Source of the DNA: Aquirufa ecclesiirivi
Lineage (GTDB): Bacteria > Bacteroidota > Bacteroidia > Cytophagales > Spirosomataceae
DNA: 64,000 bases
Assembly: GCF_011250515.1 (NCBI RefSeq)
Contig: NZ_JAANOP010000005.1
Span: forward strand, 188,877-252,876
Reading direction: 5' to 3'
This document shows positions 7,389-17,368 of this stretch, piece by piece; the stretch's first letter is position 1, and each line of letters begins with the position of its first letter. Both the position numbers and the translations under genes were made by a program. The notes below the pieces were generated by a model that saw nothing but the letters and a program-made list of their open reading frames with translations, was not told where the DNA came from and ran no database searches.

Positions 7389-9361
7389 TAATTCATTTTA
7401 TATTGACGCACACCTTTATCCAAAAACTCCACAAAATGATCAACATTGGCATCAAAAGCCACAGGAGTCACCATAGGATTACCCTCTTTACGGGGATCCA
7501 ATAAGACATAATGAGGCTGTGCATTGGAATTAAATCGACTAATCTGAAAATCTAAATTTTGGTCTCCCAGCGTTTTTTTCTCTTGTCCGTCTACTTTGGA
7601 AATATACCATTGATCTGCTGGCAACTCCGTTTTATCATCGCAATACAAAGCCACAATCACGTATTCCTCTTGCAAGCGCTTTAAGACTTTGGGGTCAGAC
7701 CAGACATATTCCTCCATTTTCCGACAGTTTACACATCCGTGACCTGTAAAATCAATGAACAAAGGTTTCCCTACTTGTGCAGCATAAGCTTTGGCCTCTT
7801 GATAATCAAAAAAACCTGTGAGACCTAAAGGCAATTCTAAAAAATCACCATACTTAACTACTCCCGTAGAACCGGGTTTAACCGTAACTTCTCCTGAATT
7901 TCCTTTAAAATCTTGACTACTCAATGGTGGTAACCAGCCCGACAAGCCTTTCAATGGTGCGCCAAACATGCCGGGAATCAAGTACACTACGAAGGCCAAG
8001 ACAGCCGTAGCAAATAAGGTTCTCGGGATTGACAATTTCCCACTAGGCCCATCATGTGGTAAAGAAATCTTACCAAATAAATACAAGGTCAAAGCACCAA
8101 AAATAGCAATCCAAATGGCTAAGAAAATCTCTCTATCTAATAAATGCCAGTGATACACCTGATCCGCTACACTTAAAAACTTAAAGGCTAAGGCTATTTC
8201 TAAGAAACCTAAAACCACCTTCACCTCATTCATCCAATTGCCCGACTTGGGTAATTTCTGCATGAATCCAGGGAAAATGGCAAATAAAGTAAAAGGGATA
8301 GCGAAGGCTAGAGAAAAGCCCAACATGCCAATAATAGGCTTCACAAAGGCCCCTTGAGATGCTGCGATCAAAATGCTTCCTGCTAAAGGTCCAGTACATG
8401 AAAACGAAACTAAGACTAAAGTGAAGGCCATAAAAAACACCCCAATAATGCCGCCTTTATCCGACTTAGCATCCACCGAATTAACCATTCCAGATGGCAA
8501 TACGATTTCGAAAGCACCTAAAAAGGAGATTCCAAAAAAGATAAAAATACCAAAAAATAACAGGTTAGGAATCCAGTGGGTACTTAGGAAATTGGCAAAG
8601 CTAGCACCCGCAAAAAAGGCCAGCAAAGTTCCGAAAAACACATAAATCAAAACGATGAAAGAACCATATAAAAAAGCTAATCCTTTACCACCCTTTTGCT
8701 TGGTGAAAAAACTCACCGTCATAGGAATCAATGGATAAACGCAGGGAGTCAATAAGGCTAAAAGCCCCGCACCCATAGCAATCCAAAAAAATTGCCATAA
8801 AGATTCTGAAGGAGCAACAGGGCTTGCCGTGGCTTCAATACTTAGTTCAGGGATTTTTTTTTTTGCTTCGTCTGTACTTACATCCGAGGCTGCGGCAGAA
8901 CTTGCTATCACAAAGGGGCCTTTGACAGGCACACAAAGCCCACTTTCATTGGAACAAGCTTGAGAGTCGTAAAGCCCTTCAATCTTCCAATTTTCAGCGG
9001 TTATTTTAATTTTCTGCCTGAACTCCCCCTTTTCAGTGAAGTAGGTATACGTTCCGTTCCAAATCTCTTTATCGAATTTGGAATGAGGATTAATCGCCTT
9101 TAAACCACCTACTAGCTCAAATCCTACTGGATTTTTGATGGTCACTGTTGTAACAACGGGACCTAAATCTTTATCAAAATCTGAAGAATACAAATACCAG
9201 CCTTTTTCAATTTTTACTTGAAATACGATTTCAGCCTCTTGACCTACCGAGGGCTTAGCTGGTTCCAATGTCCAAGACCATTTAGCAGGCACCAACTTTT
9301 GTGCAAGCACCGGGCTAAGCACAAATAGAAACAAGCTTAATAGAAGTAATTTGTATTTCAT
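7388..9361 (-). CDS. dsbD: Thiol:disulfide interchange protein DsbD
   Basis: 657 residues with the three-part DsbD layout: signal peptide (1-20) and N-terminal periplasmic domain (about 22-165, including C-S-N-E-S-G-L-C), a CcdA-like membrane core of about eight helices (about 190-450, with SCTGPLAGS), and a C-terminal thioredoxin-like domain whose active site GHGCVNCRK has C543 and C546. It carries reducing power from cytoplasmic thioredoxin to the periplasm, for example for cytochrome c maturation; several c-type cytochromes are encoded in this window. Its stop overlaps the next membrane-protein gene. An 8+3+8 inverted repeat lies 18 bases before its start. Confidence 0.93.
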   Translation of the reverse strand: MKYKLLLLSLFLFVLSPVLAQKLVPAKWSWTLEPAKPSVGQEAEIVFQVKIEKGWYLYSSDFDKDLGPVVTTVTIKNPVGFELVGGLKAINPHSKFDKEIWNGTYTYFTEKGEFRQKIKITAENWKIEGLYDSQACSNESGLCVPVKGPFVIASSAAASDVSTDEAKKKIPELSIEATASPVAPSESLWQFFWIAMGAGLLALLTPCVYPLIPMTVSFFTKQKGGKGLAFLYGSFIVLIYVFFGTLLAFFAGASFANFLSTHWIPNLLFFGIFIFFGISFLGAFEIVLPSGMVNSVDAKSDKGGIIGVFFMAFTLVLVSFSCTGPLAGSILIAASQGAFVKPIIGMLGFSLAFAIPFTLFAIFPGFMQKLPKSGNWMNEVKVVLGFLEIALAFKFLSVADQVYHWHLLDREIFLAIWIAIFGALTLYLFGKISLPHDGPSGKLSIPRTLFATAVLAFVVYLIPGMFGAPLKGLSGWLPPLSSQDFKGNSGEVTVKPGSTGVVKYGDFLELPLGLTGFFDYQEAKAYAAQVGKPLFIDFTGHGCVNCRKMEEYVWSDPKVLKRLQEEYVIVALYCDDKTELPADQWYISKVDGQEKKTLGDQNLDFQISRFNSNAQPHYVLLDPRKEGNPMVTPVAFDANVDHFVEFLDKGVRQYKMN

Positions 9362-9378
9362 GAGTTCAATATTTTCAT

Positions 9379-9397
9379 TACCAAACGTTGTTTGGTA
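9379..9397. promoter_or_regulatory. Perfect inverted repeat upstream of dsbD, candidate operator
   Basis: TACCAAAC, spacer GTT, GTTTGGTA: perfect 8-base arms ending 18 bases before the dsbD ATG. The size and symmetry fit a dimeric regulator site (for example TetR type), but no matching regulator gene is in the window and no T-tract makes it a terminator. Confidence 0.45.
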
Positions 9398-9516
9398 TAT
9401 AACTAGTTCGTGTGATTGAAATAATTTATAAAATTAAACAATTTAGTGGATATCTATGACAAATCTATTGAACTGAAAAGGCCGTCATTTGGTTTTTCTA
9501 TTCGGATAAAAAAACG

Positions 9517-9524
9517 TAATTTTG
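9517..9524 (+). promoter_or_regulatory. Putative -7 element of glyA
   Basis: TAATTTTG matches TAnnTTTG and lies 37 bases before the chosen glyA ATG at 9561. The nearest upstream TTG is 25 bases away, too far for a standard match. Confidence 0.45.
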
Positions 9525-9560
9525 TGCCCATTCTCACGTAAATACGAACAATATATTTCC

Positions 9561-10853
9561 ATGGCTGCAAGCACATTCCCACAACAGCGCGATAACGAAA
9601 TTTTTTCATTGATTAGTCAAGAAGCTCACCGTCAGGAATTCGGGATCGAGTTAATCGCTTCTGAAAACTTCACGTCTCCTCAAGTGATGGAGGCTCAAGG
9701 TAGCGTTTTGACGAATAAATATGCGGAAGGACTTCCAGGAAAACGTTATTATGGTGGTTGTGAGGTAGTGGATGAAGTAGAAACATTGGCCATCGAGCGT
9801 GCCAAAAAATTATTTGGAGCAGCTTGGGCTAACGTACAACCTCACTCGGGTGCACAAGCCAATGCAGCCGTATTTTTATCTTTTTTAAACCCTGGTGACA
9901 AGATTTTAGGATTTGACTTGTCTCATGGTGGTCACTTATCACATGGTTCTCCCGTAAACTTCTCTGGAAAGTACTTTCAGGCCTTTTTTTACGGAGTAGA
10001 AAAAGAAACGGGCTTAATAGATTGGGACAAAGTAGAAGCTACTGCTGCTAAAGAAAAGCCGAGATTAATCATTTGTGGTGCCTCAGCTTATTCTCGTGAT
10101 TGGGATTACGCTCGTTTAAGAGCCATTGCTGACCAAGTTGGTGCTATTTTATTAGCTGATATTTCACATCCATCGGCTTTGATTGCCAAAGGTTTATTGA
10201 ATAACCCGATGCAACATTGCCATATCGTTACCACAACCACCCATAAAACCTTGCGTGGACCACGTGGAGGTTTGATCATGATGGGAAATGATTTTGAAAA
10301 TCCATTTGGATTCAAAACATTAAAAGGAGAACTAAAAACCATGTCGGCATGCTTGGACGGTGCTGTATTCCCTGGAACTCAGGGTGGCCCATTGGAGCAT
10401 GTTATTGCCGCTAAAGCCATTGCTTTTGGTGAAGCATTAACCCCAACTTTTGAGGCTTATGCCAAGCAAGTGCAAAGCAATGCGCAAGCGATGGCTAAAG
10501 CCTTTTTAGCTAAAGGATATGATATTATTTCAGGTGGTACAGATAACCACTTGATGTTGATCGATTTACGTCCAAAAGGATTAACAGGTAAATTAGCCGA
10601 AAACACCTTGATCAAATCCGATATTACCATCAATAAAAACATGGTACCTTTTGATGACAAATCTCCCTTTGTAACCTCAGGAATGCGTGTAGGTACAGCG
10701 GCCATGACAACGCGTGGTTTGAAAGAAACCGAAATGGAACAAATCGTAGATTTAGTAGATCGCGCTTTAATGAACCACGAAAATGAAGCCGTATTGGCTC
10801 AAGTGAAAACAGAAGTAAATCAGTGGATGAAGCAATTCCCACTTTATGTATAA
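9561..10853 (+). CDS. glyA: Serine hydroxymethyltransferase
   Basis: 430 residues from ATG at 9561. An in-frame codon at 9522 is rejected because it falls on the -7 promoter element and would add a 13-residue tail unknown in the family. The enzyme converts serine and tetrahydrofolate to glycine and methylene-tetrahydrofolate in the cytoplasm. The PLP lysine is K229 in [14 protein letters not shown]; the N-terminal [16 protein letters not shown] and the [12 protein letters not shown] segments are typical. It is followed nine bases later by tatC, suggesting an unrelated co-transcribed pair. Confidence 0.97.
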   Translation: MAASTFPQQRDNEIFSLISQEAHRQEFGIELIASENFTSPQVMEAQGSVLTNKYAEGLPGKRYYGGCEVVDEVETLAIERAKKLFGAAWANVQPHSGAQANAAVFLSFLNPGDKILGFDLSHGGHLSHGSPVNFSGKYFQAFFYGVEKETGLIDWDKVEATAAKEKPRLIICGASAYSRDWDYARLRAIADQVGAILLADISHPSALIAKGLLNNPMQHCHIVTTTTHKTLRGPRGGLIMMGNDFENPFGFKTLKGELKTMSACLDGAVFPGTQGGPLEHVIAAKAIAFGEALTPTFEAYAKQVQSNAQAMAKAFLAKGYDIISGGTDNHLMLIDLRPKGLTGKLAENTLIKSDITINKNMVPFDDKSPFVTSGMRVGTAAMTTRGLKETEMEQIVDLVDRALMNHENEAVLAQVKTEVNQWMKQFPLYV

Positions 10854-10862
10854 AAAACAAAC

Positions 10863-11729
10863 ATGGCATTAGATCAGGATTGGGACGACGAGGACCAGGA
10901 TGAAGATAAGGACGGCACTGAGATGTCGTTTATGGATCATTTAGAAGAACTAAGGTGGCATATCATTCGCTCCATAGCTTCTATTGTGATTTTCACTATC
11001 ATGGCATGGATTTTCAGAAATGAGATCTTTGGTATCATCATCATGGGACCTACCAAAGTCGATTTCTATACCAATCAAGTACTTTGCCACCTAGCTGAAT
11101 TAACAGGCATGACTAGCTTGTGCATGCAAGCCGCCGATTTCATTCTTCAAAGTAGGGAAGTGTCGGGACAGTTCATGATGGCATTGACTCAGTCGATCAT
11201 CGTGGGTCTATTATTCGCTTTCCCATATGCCTTTTATGAAATCTGGCGATTTATTCGTCCAGGTTTAAAAGAAAAAGAACAAAAAGCAGCCCGAGGAGCC
11301 GTATTCTGGGTATCCTTACTGTTTTTTATCGGGGTATCATTTGGCTATTTTGTCGTGGCACCCATGGCCATCAATTTCTTAGCGAATTTCAAATTAGACC
11401 CTAGCATCCAAAATCAATTTGATATTAACGATTACATTTCGTTATTGTCCATGTTAACCTTGGCTTGCGGCCTTACTTTCCAATTACCGATGATTGCCTT
11501 TGTACTTTCTCAAGTAGGTATTTTAACCCCTTCTTTCATGAGAGAATACAGAAAACATGCATTAATCGTGATTTTGTTAGTTGCGGCTATCATCACCCCT
11601 TCCCCCGATGTGATTTCTCAATTACTAGTGGCCTTCCCTCTCTTTGGCCTCTATGAAATCAGTATCCTCGTTTCAGGAAGAGTATTGCGCAGAAAAATGA
11701 GAGAAGAAGCGCTCGAATCGAATTCATAA
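10863..11729 (+). CDS. tatC: Sec-independent protein translocase subunit TatC
   Basis: 288 residues. After an acidic N-terminal tail (about 20 residues rich in D and E) comes the signature MSFMDHLEELRWHIIRSI, followed by six predicted helices. TatC recognises twin-arginine signal peptides and works with TatA, which is not encoded here. A local candidate substrate is ActB, which carries THRRDFLKMLGFG near its N-terminus. The gene lies 9 bases after glyA and 21 bases before the ABC-F gene on the same strand. Confidence 0.95.
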   Translation: MALDQDWDDEDQDEDKDGTEMSFMDHLEELRWHIIRSIASIVIFTIMAWIFRNEIFGIIIMGPTKVDFYTNQVLCHLAELTGMTSLCMQAADFILQSREVSGQFMMALTQSIIVGLLFAFPYAFYEIWRFIRPGLKEKEQKAARGAVFWVSLLFFIGVSFGYFVVAPMAINFLANFKLDPSIQNQFDINDYISLLSMLTLACGLTFQLPMIAFVLSQVGILTPSFMREYRKHALIVILLVAAIITPSPDVISQLLVAFPLFGLYEISILVSGRVLRRKMREEALESNS

Positions 11730-11750
11730 TAGAATTCCTAATTAACAAAC

Positions 11751-13610
11751 ATGAATTACCTATCCGCGGAAAATATTTCTCGCAATTTGGGTGAAAGATG
11801 GGTCTTTAAAAACCTGTTCTTTGGCCTACAAAAAGGAGAAAAAGTATCCCTCATTGGAAAAAATGGTACGGGTAAAACGACCCTGATGGAAACCTTGATG
11901 GGTCTCCAAAGCCCTGATGAAGGTAAAGTAACCATCCGCAAAGGCATACGCGTGGGTTACCTTCCACAAAACCCCATTTTTCAGGAAAATGAAGAAGTTT
12001 TAAATTACCTTTTTTCCGACGATTTGCCGAGTGCTCAGGCGATCAAAGCCTATGAAAAGGCTATGATTTCAGGTGATGCCAAAGAACTTGAAGATTCTTT
12101 TGCGCTCATGGAAGCCCATAATGCCTGGGACTATGAGGCTAGAGCCAAGCAAATCATTACTCGCCTTGGTATTCCCGACGGAGATCAAAAAGTAAGCACC
12201 CTTTCAGGTGGTCAAAAGAAACGACTTTCTTTGGCCAAATTATTGATCGAAAGTCCAGATATCATGATTCTGGATGAACCAACCAACCACTTGGATATTG
12301 AAACGATAGAATGGCTAGAAGGTATTCTTTCTGGACCCAATGTCACCGTCTTAGTGGTTTCTCACGATCGATATTTCCTAGATAAAGTTTGCAATAAAAT
12401 GCTGGAGCTAAGCAATGGCTCCATCTATACCTATGAAGGTAATTATGCCTATTTCCTGGAGAAAAAGGCAGAACGCGAAGCTTCAGAAGCAAGTACGATT
12501 TCCAAAGCCAAAAACTTGTACCGCAAGGAATTGGAATGGATGAGACGTCAACCCAAAGCTCGTGGCACTAAGGCTCAGTCGCGCATTGATGCTTTTGCTG
12601 AGACAGAAGAAGTGGCACATCGCAAAACCGATGATAGCAAACTGGAATTAAATATCCAGATGTCGCGCCTGGGTAATAAAATCATAGAAATCAACCACCT
12701 AAAGAAAGCCTGGGGAGAAAAGAAGATTGTCAATGATTTTACCTATACCTTCAAGAAAAAAGATCGTATCGGTATCGTAGGTAAAAATGGTGCAGGTAAA
12801 ACAACTTTCCTTCAACTTTTAACAGGCTTAGAACAACCTGATGCTGGTACAATTGATCCAGGTGAAACACTAGTAATTGGGTATTATACCCAAATACCTT
12901 TTGAGTTTAAGCCTGAACAGCGCGTTATTGATACCATTACCGAAATTGCCGAAGTGATTCCCTATGGAAAAAATGAGTCATTGACCCCAAGTCAGTTCTT
13001 AAGTAAATTTTTGTTTCCTACTGCCCAGCAATATACTCCCGTAGAAAAGCTATCGGGAGGTGAGAAAAAAAGGCTGCAATTGATGCAAGTATTGGTCAAG
13101 AACCCCAACTTCTTAATTCTAGATGAGCCTACCAATGATTTGGATTTAGATACCTTACAGTTATTAGAAGATTTCTTAAGTGAGTTCCAAGGTTGCTTAT
13201 TATTGGTTTCTCACGACCGATACTTCATGGATAATTTAGTCGATCAATTGATTTTAGTAGAAGGAGAAGGTGAGGTAAATTTCTTCAATGGTAATTATAC
13301 GGACTATCGCATTGCACTAGAAAATAAAGAAAAAGAACCTGCGGTAGAGAAAAAAAATCCTGCTCCAGTAATCGAAAATAAACCCACTCCCAAAGGAGCA
13401 AAATTAAGTTTTAAAGAAGCGAAAGAATTGGAAGAACTAGAAAAGGAGATGGCCGTGATGGAAGGTCAAAAAGAAGCGCTCATTGAACGACTTAGCAAAG
13501 GTTCCGATGATTTTCAAGACTTAACGGCTTGGGCAGCAGAAATTGAACGATTAAAAAACAGTTTGGAGGAAAAAGAATTGCGCTGGTTAGAATTATCTGA
13601 GCGCGCTTAA
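11751..13610 (+). CDS. ABC-F family ATPase (Uup-like)
   Basis: 619 residues with two ABC domains and no membrane segment. The Walker A motifs are GKNGTGKTT (36-44) and GKNGAGKTT (about 343-351); the signatures are [12 protein letters not shown] and [12 protein letters not shown]; each is followed by LDEPTN. The linker of about 80 residues is charged, and a C-terminal coiled coil (about 555-619, rich in E, K and L) places it with Uup/EttA-like proteins that bind the ribosome or branched DNA. The exact subfamily is uncertain. It follows tatC by 21 bases and precedes the small VF530-family gene by 10 bases. Confidence 0.93.
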   Translation: MNYLSAENISRNLGERWVFKNLFFGLQKGEKVSLIGKNGTGKTTLMETLMGLQSPDEGKVTIRKGIRVGYLPQNPIFQENEEVLNYLFSDDLPSAQAIKAYEKAMISGDAKELEDSFALMEAHNAWDYEARAKQIITRLGIPDGDQKVSTLSGGQKKRLSLAKLLIESPDIMILDEPTNHLDIETIEWLEGILSGPNVTVLVVSHDRYFLDKVCNKMLELSNGSIYTYEGNYAYFLEKKAEREASEASTISKAKNLYRKELEWMRRQPKARGTKAQSRIDAFAETEEVAHRKTDDSKLELNIQMSRLGNKIIEINHLKKAWGEKKIVNDFTYTFKKKDRIGIVGKNGAGKTTFLQLLTGLEQPDAGTIDPGETLVIGYYTQIPFEFKPEQRVIDTITEIAEVIPYGKNESLTPSQFLSKFLFPTAQQYTPVEKLSGGEKKRLQLMQVLVKNPNFLILDEPTNDLDLDTLQLLEDFLSEFQGCLLLVSHDRYFMDNLVDQLILVEGEGEVNFFNGNYTDYRIALENKEKEPAVEKKNPAPVIENKPTPKGAKLSFKEAKELEELEKEMAVMEGQKEALIERLSKGSDDFQDLTAWAAEIERLKNSLEEKELRWLELSERA

Positions 13611-13620
13611 ATCATCACCT

Positions 13621-13842
13621 ATGGACGAAGGACAAGTATCCAATGACCCTTTGCATGGCAAAACCTTAGCCTTCATCATGGAGCAATTGGTGGAGCGTTA
13701 TGGCTGGGAAGAACTAGCCCGAAGAATTCGCATTAACTGCTTTGCCATCAATCCAAGTATCAAATCCTCTTTAACTTTTTTGAGAAGAACGCCTTGGGCT
13801 CGACAAAAAGTAGAAAACCTGTACATTCGTACTAAATGGTAA
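13621..13842 (+). CDS. VF530-family (DUF2132) small protein
   Basis: 73 residues. The run [21 protein letters not shown], then [27 protein letters not shown], is characteristic of the VF530/DUF2132 family, small helical proteins thought to bind DNA. Real function is unknown. It begins 10 bases after the ABC-F gene, apparently the last gene of the glyA-tatC run, and is closed by a strong bidirectional terminator. Confidence 0.88.
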   Translation: MDEGQVSNDPLHGKTLAFIMEQLVERYGWEELARRIRINCFAINPSIKSSLTFLRRTPWARQKVENLYIRTKW

Positions 13843-13865
13843 CAAATAACTATTACATGAAAACA

Positions 13866-13891
13866 AAAAAGGCTCCTTTCGGAGCCTTTTT
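13866..13891. terminator. Bidirectional terminator
   Basis: AAAAAGGCTCC, loop TTTC, GGAGCCTTTTT. Symmetric A and T flanks serve both the VF530 gene (+) and the convergent ThuA gene (-). Confidence 0.92.
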
Positions 13892-13907
13892 CATGAAATA
13901 TACTTTC

Positions 13908-16900
13908 CTAATTCTCAAAATAGATTTCCTTCAAACCATACAAAGGCTTATCCCCTGCATTCGGATTAGAGAAAACAAAATATAAGTTCTGAGAACCTGA
14001 TACGTTAATTGGCATTTTAGCATCTCCTGTCGTATTAATATCAATTGAGCCTAAAAGCGTACCACTTGGACTACCTGACCTCAATTCTAGTTTACCTCCA
14101 GCTGTTTGCCCTGGCATCACAAAAGAAGAAACTTGGATCGACTTAATTCCAGTCAAATCTATCATACCAAAATTGGCATAACCTTTATCAGCCGTAGCAA
14201 CCAAAAGCTCTCCAATACCATCGATTTTATATTTCATGGTCTTTGAAGTCTGATCAGCCGTTGCTGCAGCCACTCGTGAATTACGTAATGTAATTACTTG
14301 CTGGCCCGTAGCCGAACCTACTTTAGAACCACCTTTGTCGGTATAGCTAGCCACAAATAAGAATGTACCTGGCTTACCTCCATCATTCGTCACATATTCC
14401 CCTTTTAATGGTTTCGACGTTTTCTTGGTATCCGATAAACTTAAGATATAACGAACCATTTCTTTGGCATCATCCGATTTGATTTGTGGGTGAGCAGCCA
14501 TCACTTGTTCTCCCCAAACTCCACCACCACCAGAAATAACTTTCTTCGCTAACATATCAATATTAGCTGCAGTAGCGCGGTATTTCTTGCCTACTTCTGT
14601 ATAAGATGGTCCAATGGATTTCTTTTCTACCGCATGGCATGTTTTACAATCCGATAACTCTATTAAACGCTTTCCGTTAGAGAATGAAGTATTGCTTTGA
14701 TGTCCTTGCTCAATTAAGGTCTTATCAAACCCTTGTAAGTAGTTGATATTCAACACAACATCTTCTTCCGCAATTTTCTTACTACTTAAAGTGCCATCTT
14801 CCTTATCTTCTACCTTCACTTGGTATTTCACAGCTTTGTCATTCCAATAGAACGATTTATTTCCTTCAATACTCACATCTACTTTTGGAATTTCATTTCC
14901 CACTTTGACAATGGTCTCGGCTGAGCTAACATTACCTTTCGCATCTTTCACTTTCAAAACAGCTTTAAATACACCTGATTTGGTATACGTAATACTTGGA
15001 TTAGCCAATGTACTCGTTTGTCCATCACCAAATGACCAGGCATATTTAATAGCGTCGCCATCATAATCTAAGGTACCTACCGAAGAGAATTTTACTTTTA
15101 AAGGCGATGCTCCAACTTTCTTATCTACCGCAATTTCCACCTTCGGAGGACGGTTACCTCCATTGTATTCTATTTTATACAAGGTCGCCTCCTCGTTTTG
15201 TGCAAACCAGTTTGGACCATATTCTAAACCATAGAATGTGCCATCTTTGGCAAATTGCATATCAATTGGATGAGAAAACTTCATCGATGGTAAGAAACGC
15301 TCCATGGAATCAAAATCCCCATTTTGCTTCATTGAAACTGTATAAATAATATCTCTAGCCCAATCGTAAGCAAACAATTTTCCATCATAATAAGCTGGGA
15401 ACTTTGTCTTAGAATTGGCAGGAAAATCCTCAGAATAATAAACTGGGCCAGCCATGGCATTTCTAGAACCTTTTCCAATAACTGGACCAAATTCAGGAGA
15501 ATCTACATATGGATAGAAAATAAAGGCTTTTTGAGGTTTAGGCAAATGAGCAAAACCCGTATTATGAGGAGAATCGTTGATCGGAGCCTCCACACTAAAC
15601 TTAGCCCAAGTACTGTCTTTTACAAAATCTCTTTGATTGTAGGTTTGATTATTACCTACAAATAGTGGCCATCCAAAATAACCTGCCTCACGGGCCTGAT
15701 TTACTTCATCATATCCTCTTGAACCATATTTAGGTGAATTTTCACCTGCATCTGGCCCAACTTCTCCCCAATATAAAAAGCCTGTACGCTGATCCACCGC
15801 TATACGGTAAGGATTACGATTACCCATCACATAAATCTCAGCTTTAGCGTGAGGTGTCTTCTCTGGGAATAGATTACCCTTCGGAATGGTGTAAGAACCA
15901 TCTGCTGTTGGCTTAATACGCATAATCTTACCTCTTAAATCATTGGTATTCGAGCTTGTAGAACGAGCATCCCAACCCGCTCTTCCTGGACGATTATCAA
16001 TTGGGCCAAAACCATTCGATTCAAATGGGTTGGTATCATCTCCTGTGGACAAAAATAAGTTTCCTTCTTTATCCCAAGCGATAGAACCTCCTGTATGACA
16101 GCATCCTGTGCGCTTGACCGGAACACGTAATAATACCTTCTCCGTATTCATTAATAAAGTATCTTTCACATCATCGTAAGTAAAACGAGATAAATGCTGT
16201 GCTGTATCGGGCTGACCAGTTTGTGGGGAATAAAATAAATAAATCCACTTATTTTGATCGTAATTAGGGTCAATATTCATCCCCATTAAACCATATTCAA
16301 ACTTATTAAATACATCCAAATTAGCGACAACTTTCGTTTTACCTTTTTTCGGATCAAACATCTTCAATTTACCTTTACGCTCTGCATAAAAGATTTTTCC
16401 TTGATTGGTTACGGCCAATTCAGTTGGCTCGTCCAAATTACGATCTAACGTAATTTTAGTAAATCTGTTTTCCTCAGGAAGTACTCCTGTACGCAATTTT
16501 TTATTATAGTTAATATCAGCACCTGAAGCCACCCATTGAAGACCTCCCCAAATATGCTTTAATACCAAATCCTCAGAAAAAGATTCATGGGTATGTCCCC
16601 AGTTGGTATAAAATGCCCGTCCACCATCAAATTCATGGTACCAAGCCATTGGGTGAAAATCACCCATTTTACCATCTTTATATGATTTCTCATCAACAGT
16701 CACCAACACTTTAACGTCTTTGTTAAACTCTTTGATATCATAGAATTCGTCCTTACGATTAAAACTAGCTGGCATGTGAGAAGTAGAAATATGAGTTCCG
16801 TCTACCACGTTCATCTTACCTTCTTGTACATTCGGACGACCCGGATGTGAGGCAAAATACCCTCCTGATAATTTGCCATACCAAGGCCAATCATATTCTG

Positions 16901-17279
16901 TGTCCGTAGCAGCATGGATACCAAGATACCCTCCTCCTGCTTGGATATAGCGCTCAAATGCATTTTGCTGAGGAGCAGTCAAGACATTTCCAGTGGTATT
17001 TAAAAATACCACAACACGGTATTTCATCAAATTATTTTCAGTAAAAGCAGCAGCGTTCTCTGTCGTATCCACAGAAAAACCCTTTTCAGCGGCCATCTTC
17101 AAAAATGCAATTTTGCCAGGCTCAATAGAACTATGACGAAATCCTTTGGTCGATGAAAAAACCAAAACCTTTTTACCTTTGAGTACGTTTTTATCTTGTG
17201 CAACAAGTGAGAACGAAAATAAACAGGCAAGACAGATGCTTGCAAAAATTCGGACAGAGCCGAAGAAATTGTTTTTCAT
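13908..17279 (-). CDS. Secreted multidomain ThuA / sorbosone dehydrogenase / PKD / cytochrome c protein
   Basis: 1123 residues with a signal peptide (1-27). Domains in order: ThuA-like (about 33-250), a PQQ-type glucose/sorbosone dehydrogenase beta-propeller (about 270-700, with TGCCHTGGSIAWD and EVGPDAGENS), a PKD domain (about 705-795), a class I cytochrome c with CKTCH near residue 875, and a C-terminal carbohydrate-binding-like domain (about 980-1123). It probably oxidises a sugar in the periplasm or outside the cell and passes electrons through its own heme. Such fusions are known in Bacteroidota. The substrate is unknown. It is transcribed alone, divergent from the dienelactone hydrolase. 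Confidence 0.9.
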   Translation of the reverse strand: MKNNFFGSVRIFASICLACLFSFSLVAQDKNVLKGKKVLVFSSTKGFRHSSIEPGKIAFLKMAAEKGFSVDTTENAAAFTENNLMKYRVVVFLNTTGNVLTAPQQNAFERYIQAGGGYLGIHAATDTEYDWPWYGKLSGGYFASHPGRPNVQEGKMNVVDGTHISTSHMPASFNRKDEFYDIKEFNKDVKVLVTVDEKSYKDGKMGDFHPMAWYHEFDGGRAFYTNWGHTHESFSEDLVLKHIWGGLQWVASGADINYNKKLRTGVLPEENRFTKITLDRNLDEPTELAVTNQGKIFYAERKGKLKMFDPKKGKTKVVANLDVFNKFEYGLMGMNIDPNYDQNKWIYLFYSPQTGQPDTAQHLSRFTYDDVKDTLLMNTEKVLLRVPVKRTGCCHTGGSIAWDKEGNLFLSTGDDTNPFESNGFGPIDNRPGRAGWDARSTSSNTNDLRGKIMRIKPTADGSYTIPKGNLFPEKTPHAKAEIYVMGNRNPYRIAVDQRTGFLYWGEVGPDAGENSPKYGSRGYDEVNQAREAGYFGWPLFVGNNQTYNQRDFVKDSTWAKFSVEAPINDSPHNTGFAHLPKPQKAFIFYPYVDSPEFGPVIGKGSRNAMAGPVYYSEDFPANSKTKFPAYYDGKLFAYDWARDIIYTVSMKQNGDFDSMERFLPSMKFSHPIDMQFAKDGTFYGLEYGPNWFAQNEEATLYKIEYNGGNRPPKVEIAVDKKVGASPLKVKFSSVGTLDYDGDAIKYAWSFGDGQTSTLANPSITYTKSGVFKAVLKVKDAKGNVSSAETIVKVGNEIPKVDVSIEGNKSFYWNDKAVKYQVKVEDKEDGTLSSKKIAEEDVVLNINYLQGFDKTLIEQGHQSNTSFSNGKRLIELSDCKTCHAVEKKSIGPSYTEVGKKYRATAANIDMLAKKVISGGGGVWGEQVMAAHPQIKSDDAKEMVRYILSLSDTKKTSKPLKGEYVTNDGGKPGTFLFVASYTDKGGSKVGSATGQQVITLRNSRVAAATADQTSKTMKYKIDGIGELLVATADKGYANFGMIDLTGIKSIQVSSFVMPGQTAGGKLELRSGSPSGTLLGSIDINTTGDAKMPINVSGSQNLYFVFSNPNAGDKPLYGLKEIYFEN

Positions 17280-17368
17280 ATGATATTTCAGTCTTAAAGA
17301 GTTGGTAAAGTTAAGTTAAATGCATCATTTTCGATTAAATTATTCAAAAATTTTATTCAAATAATACC

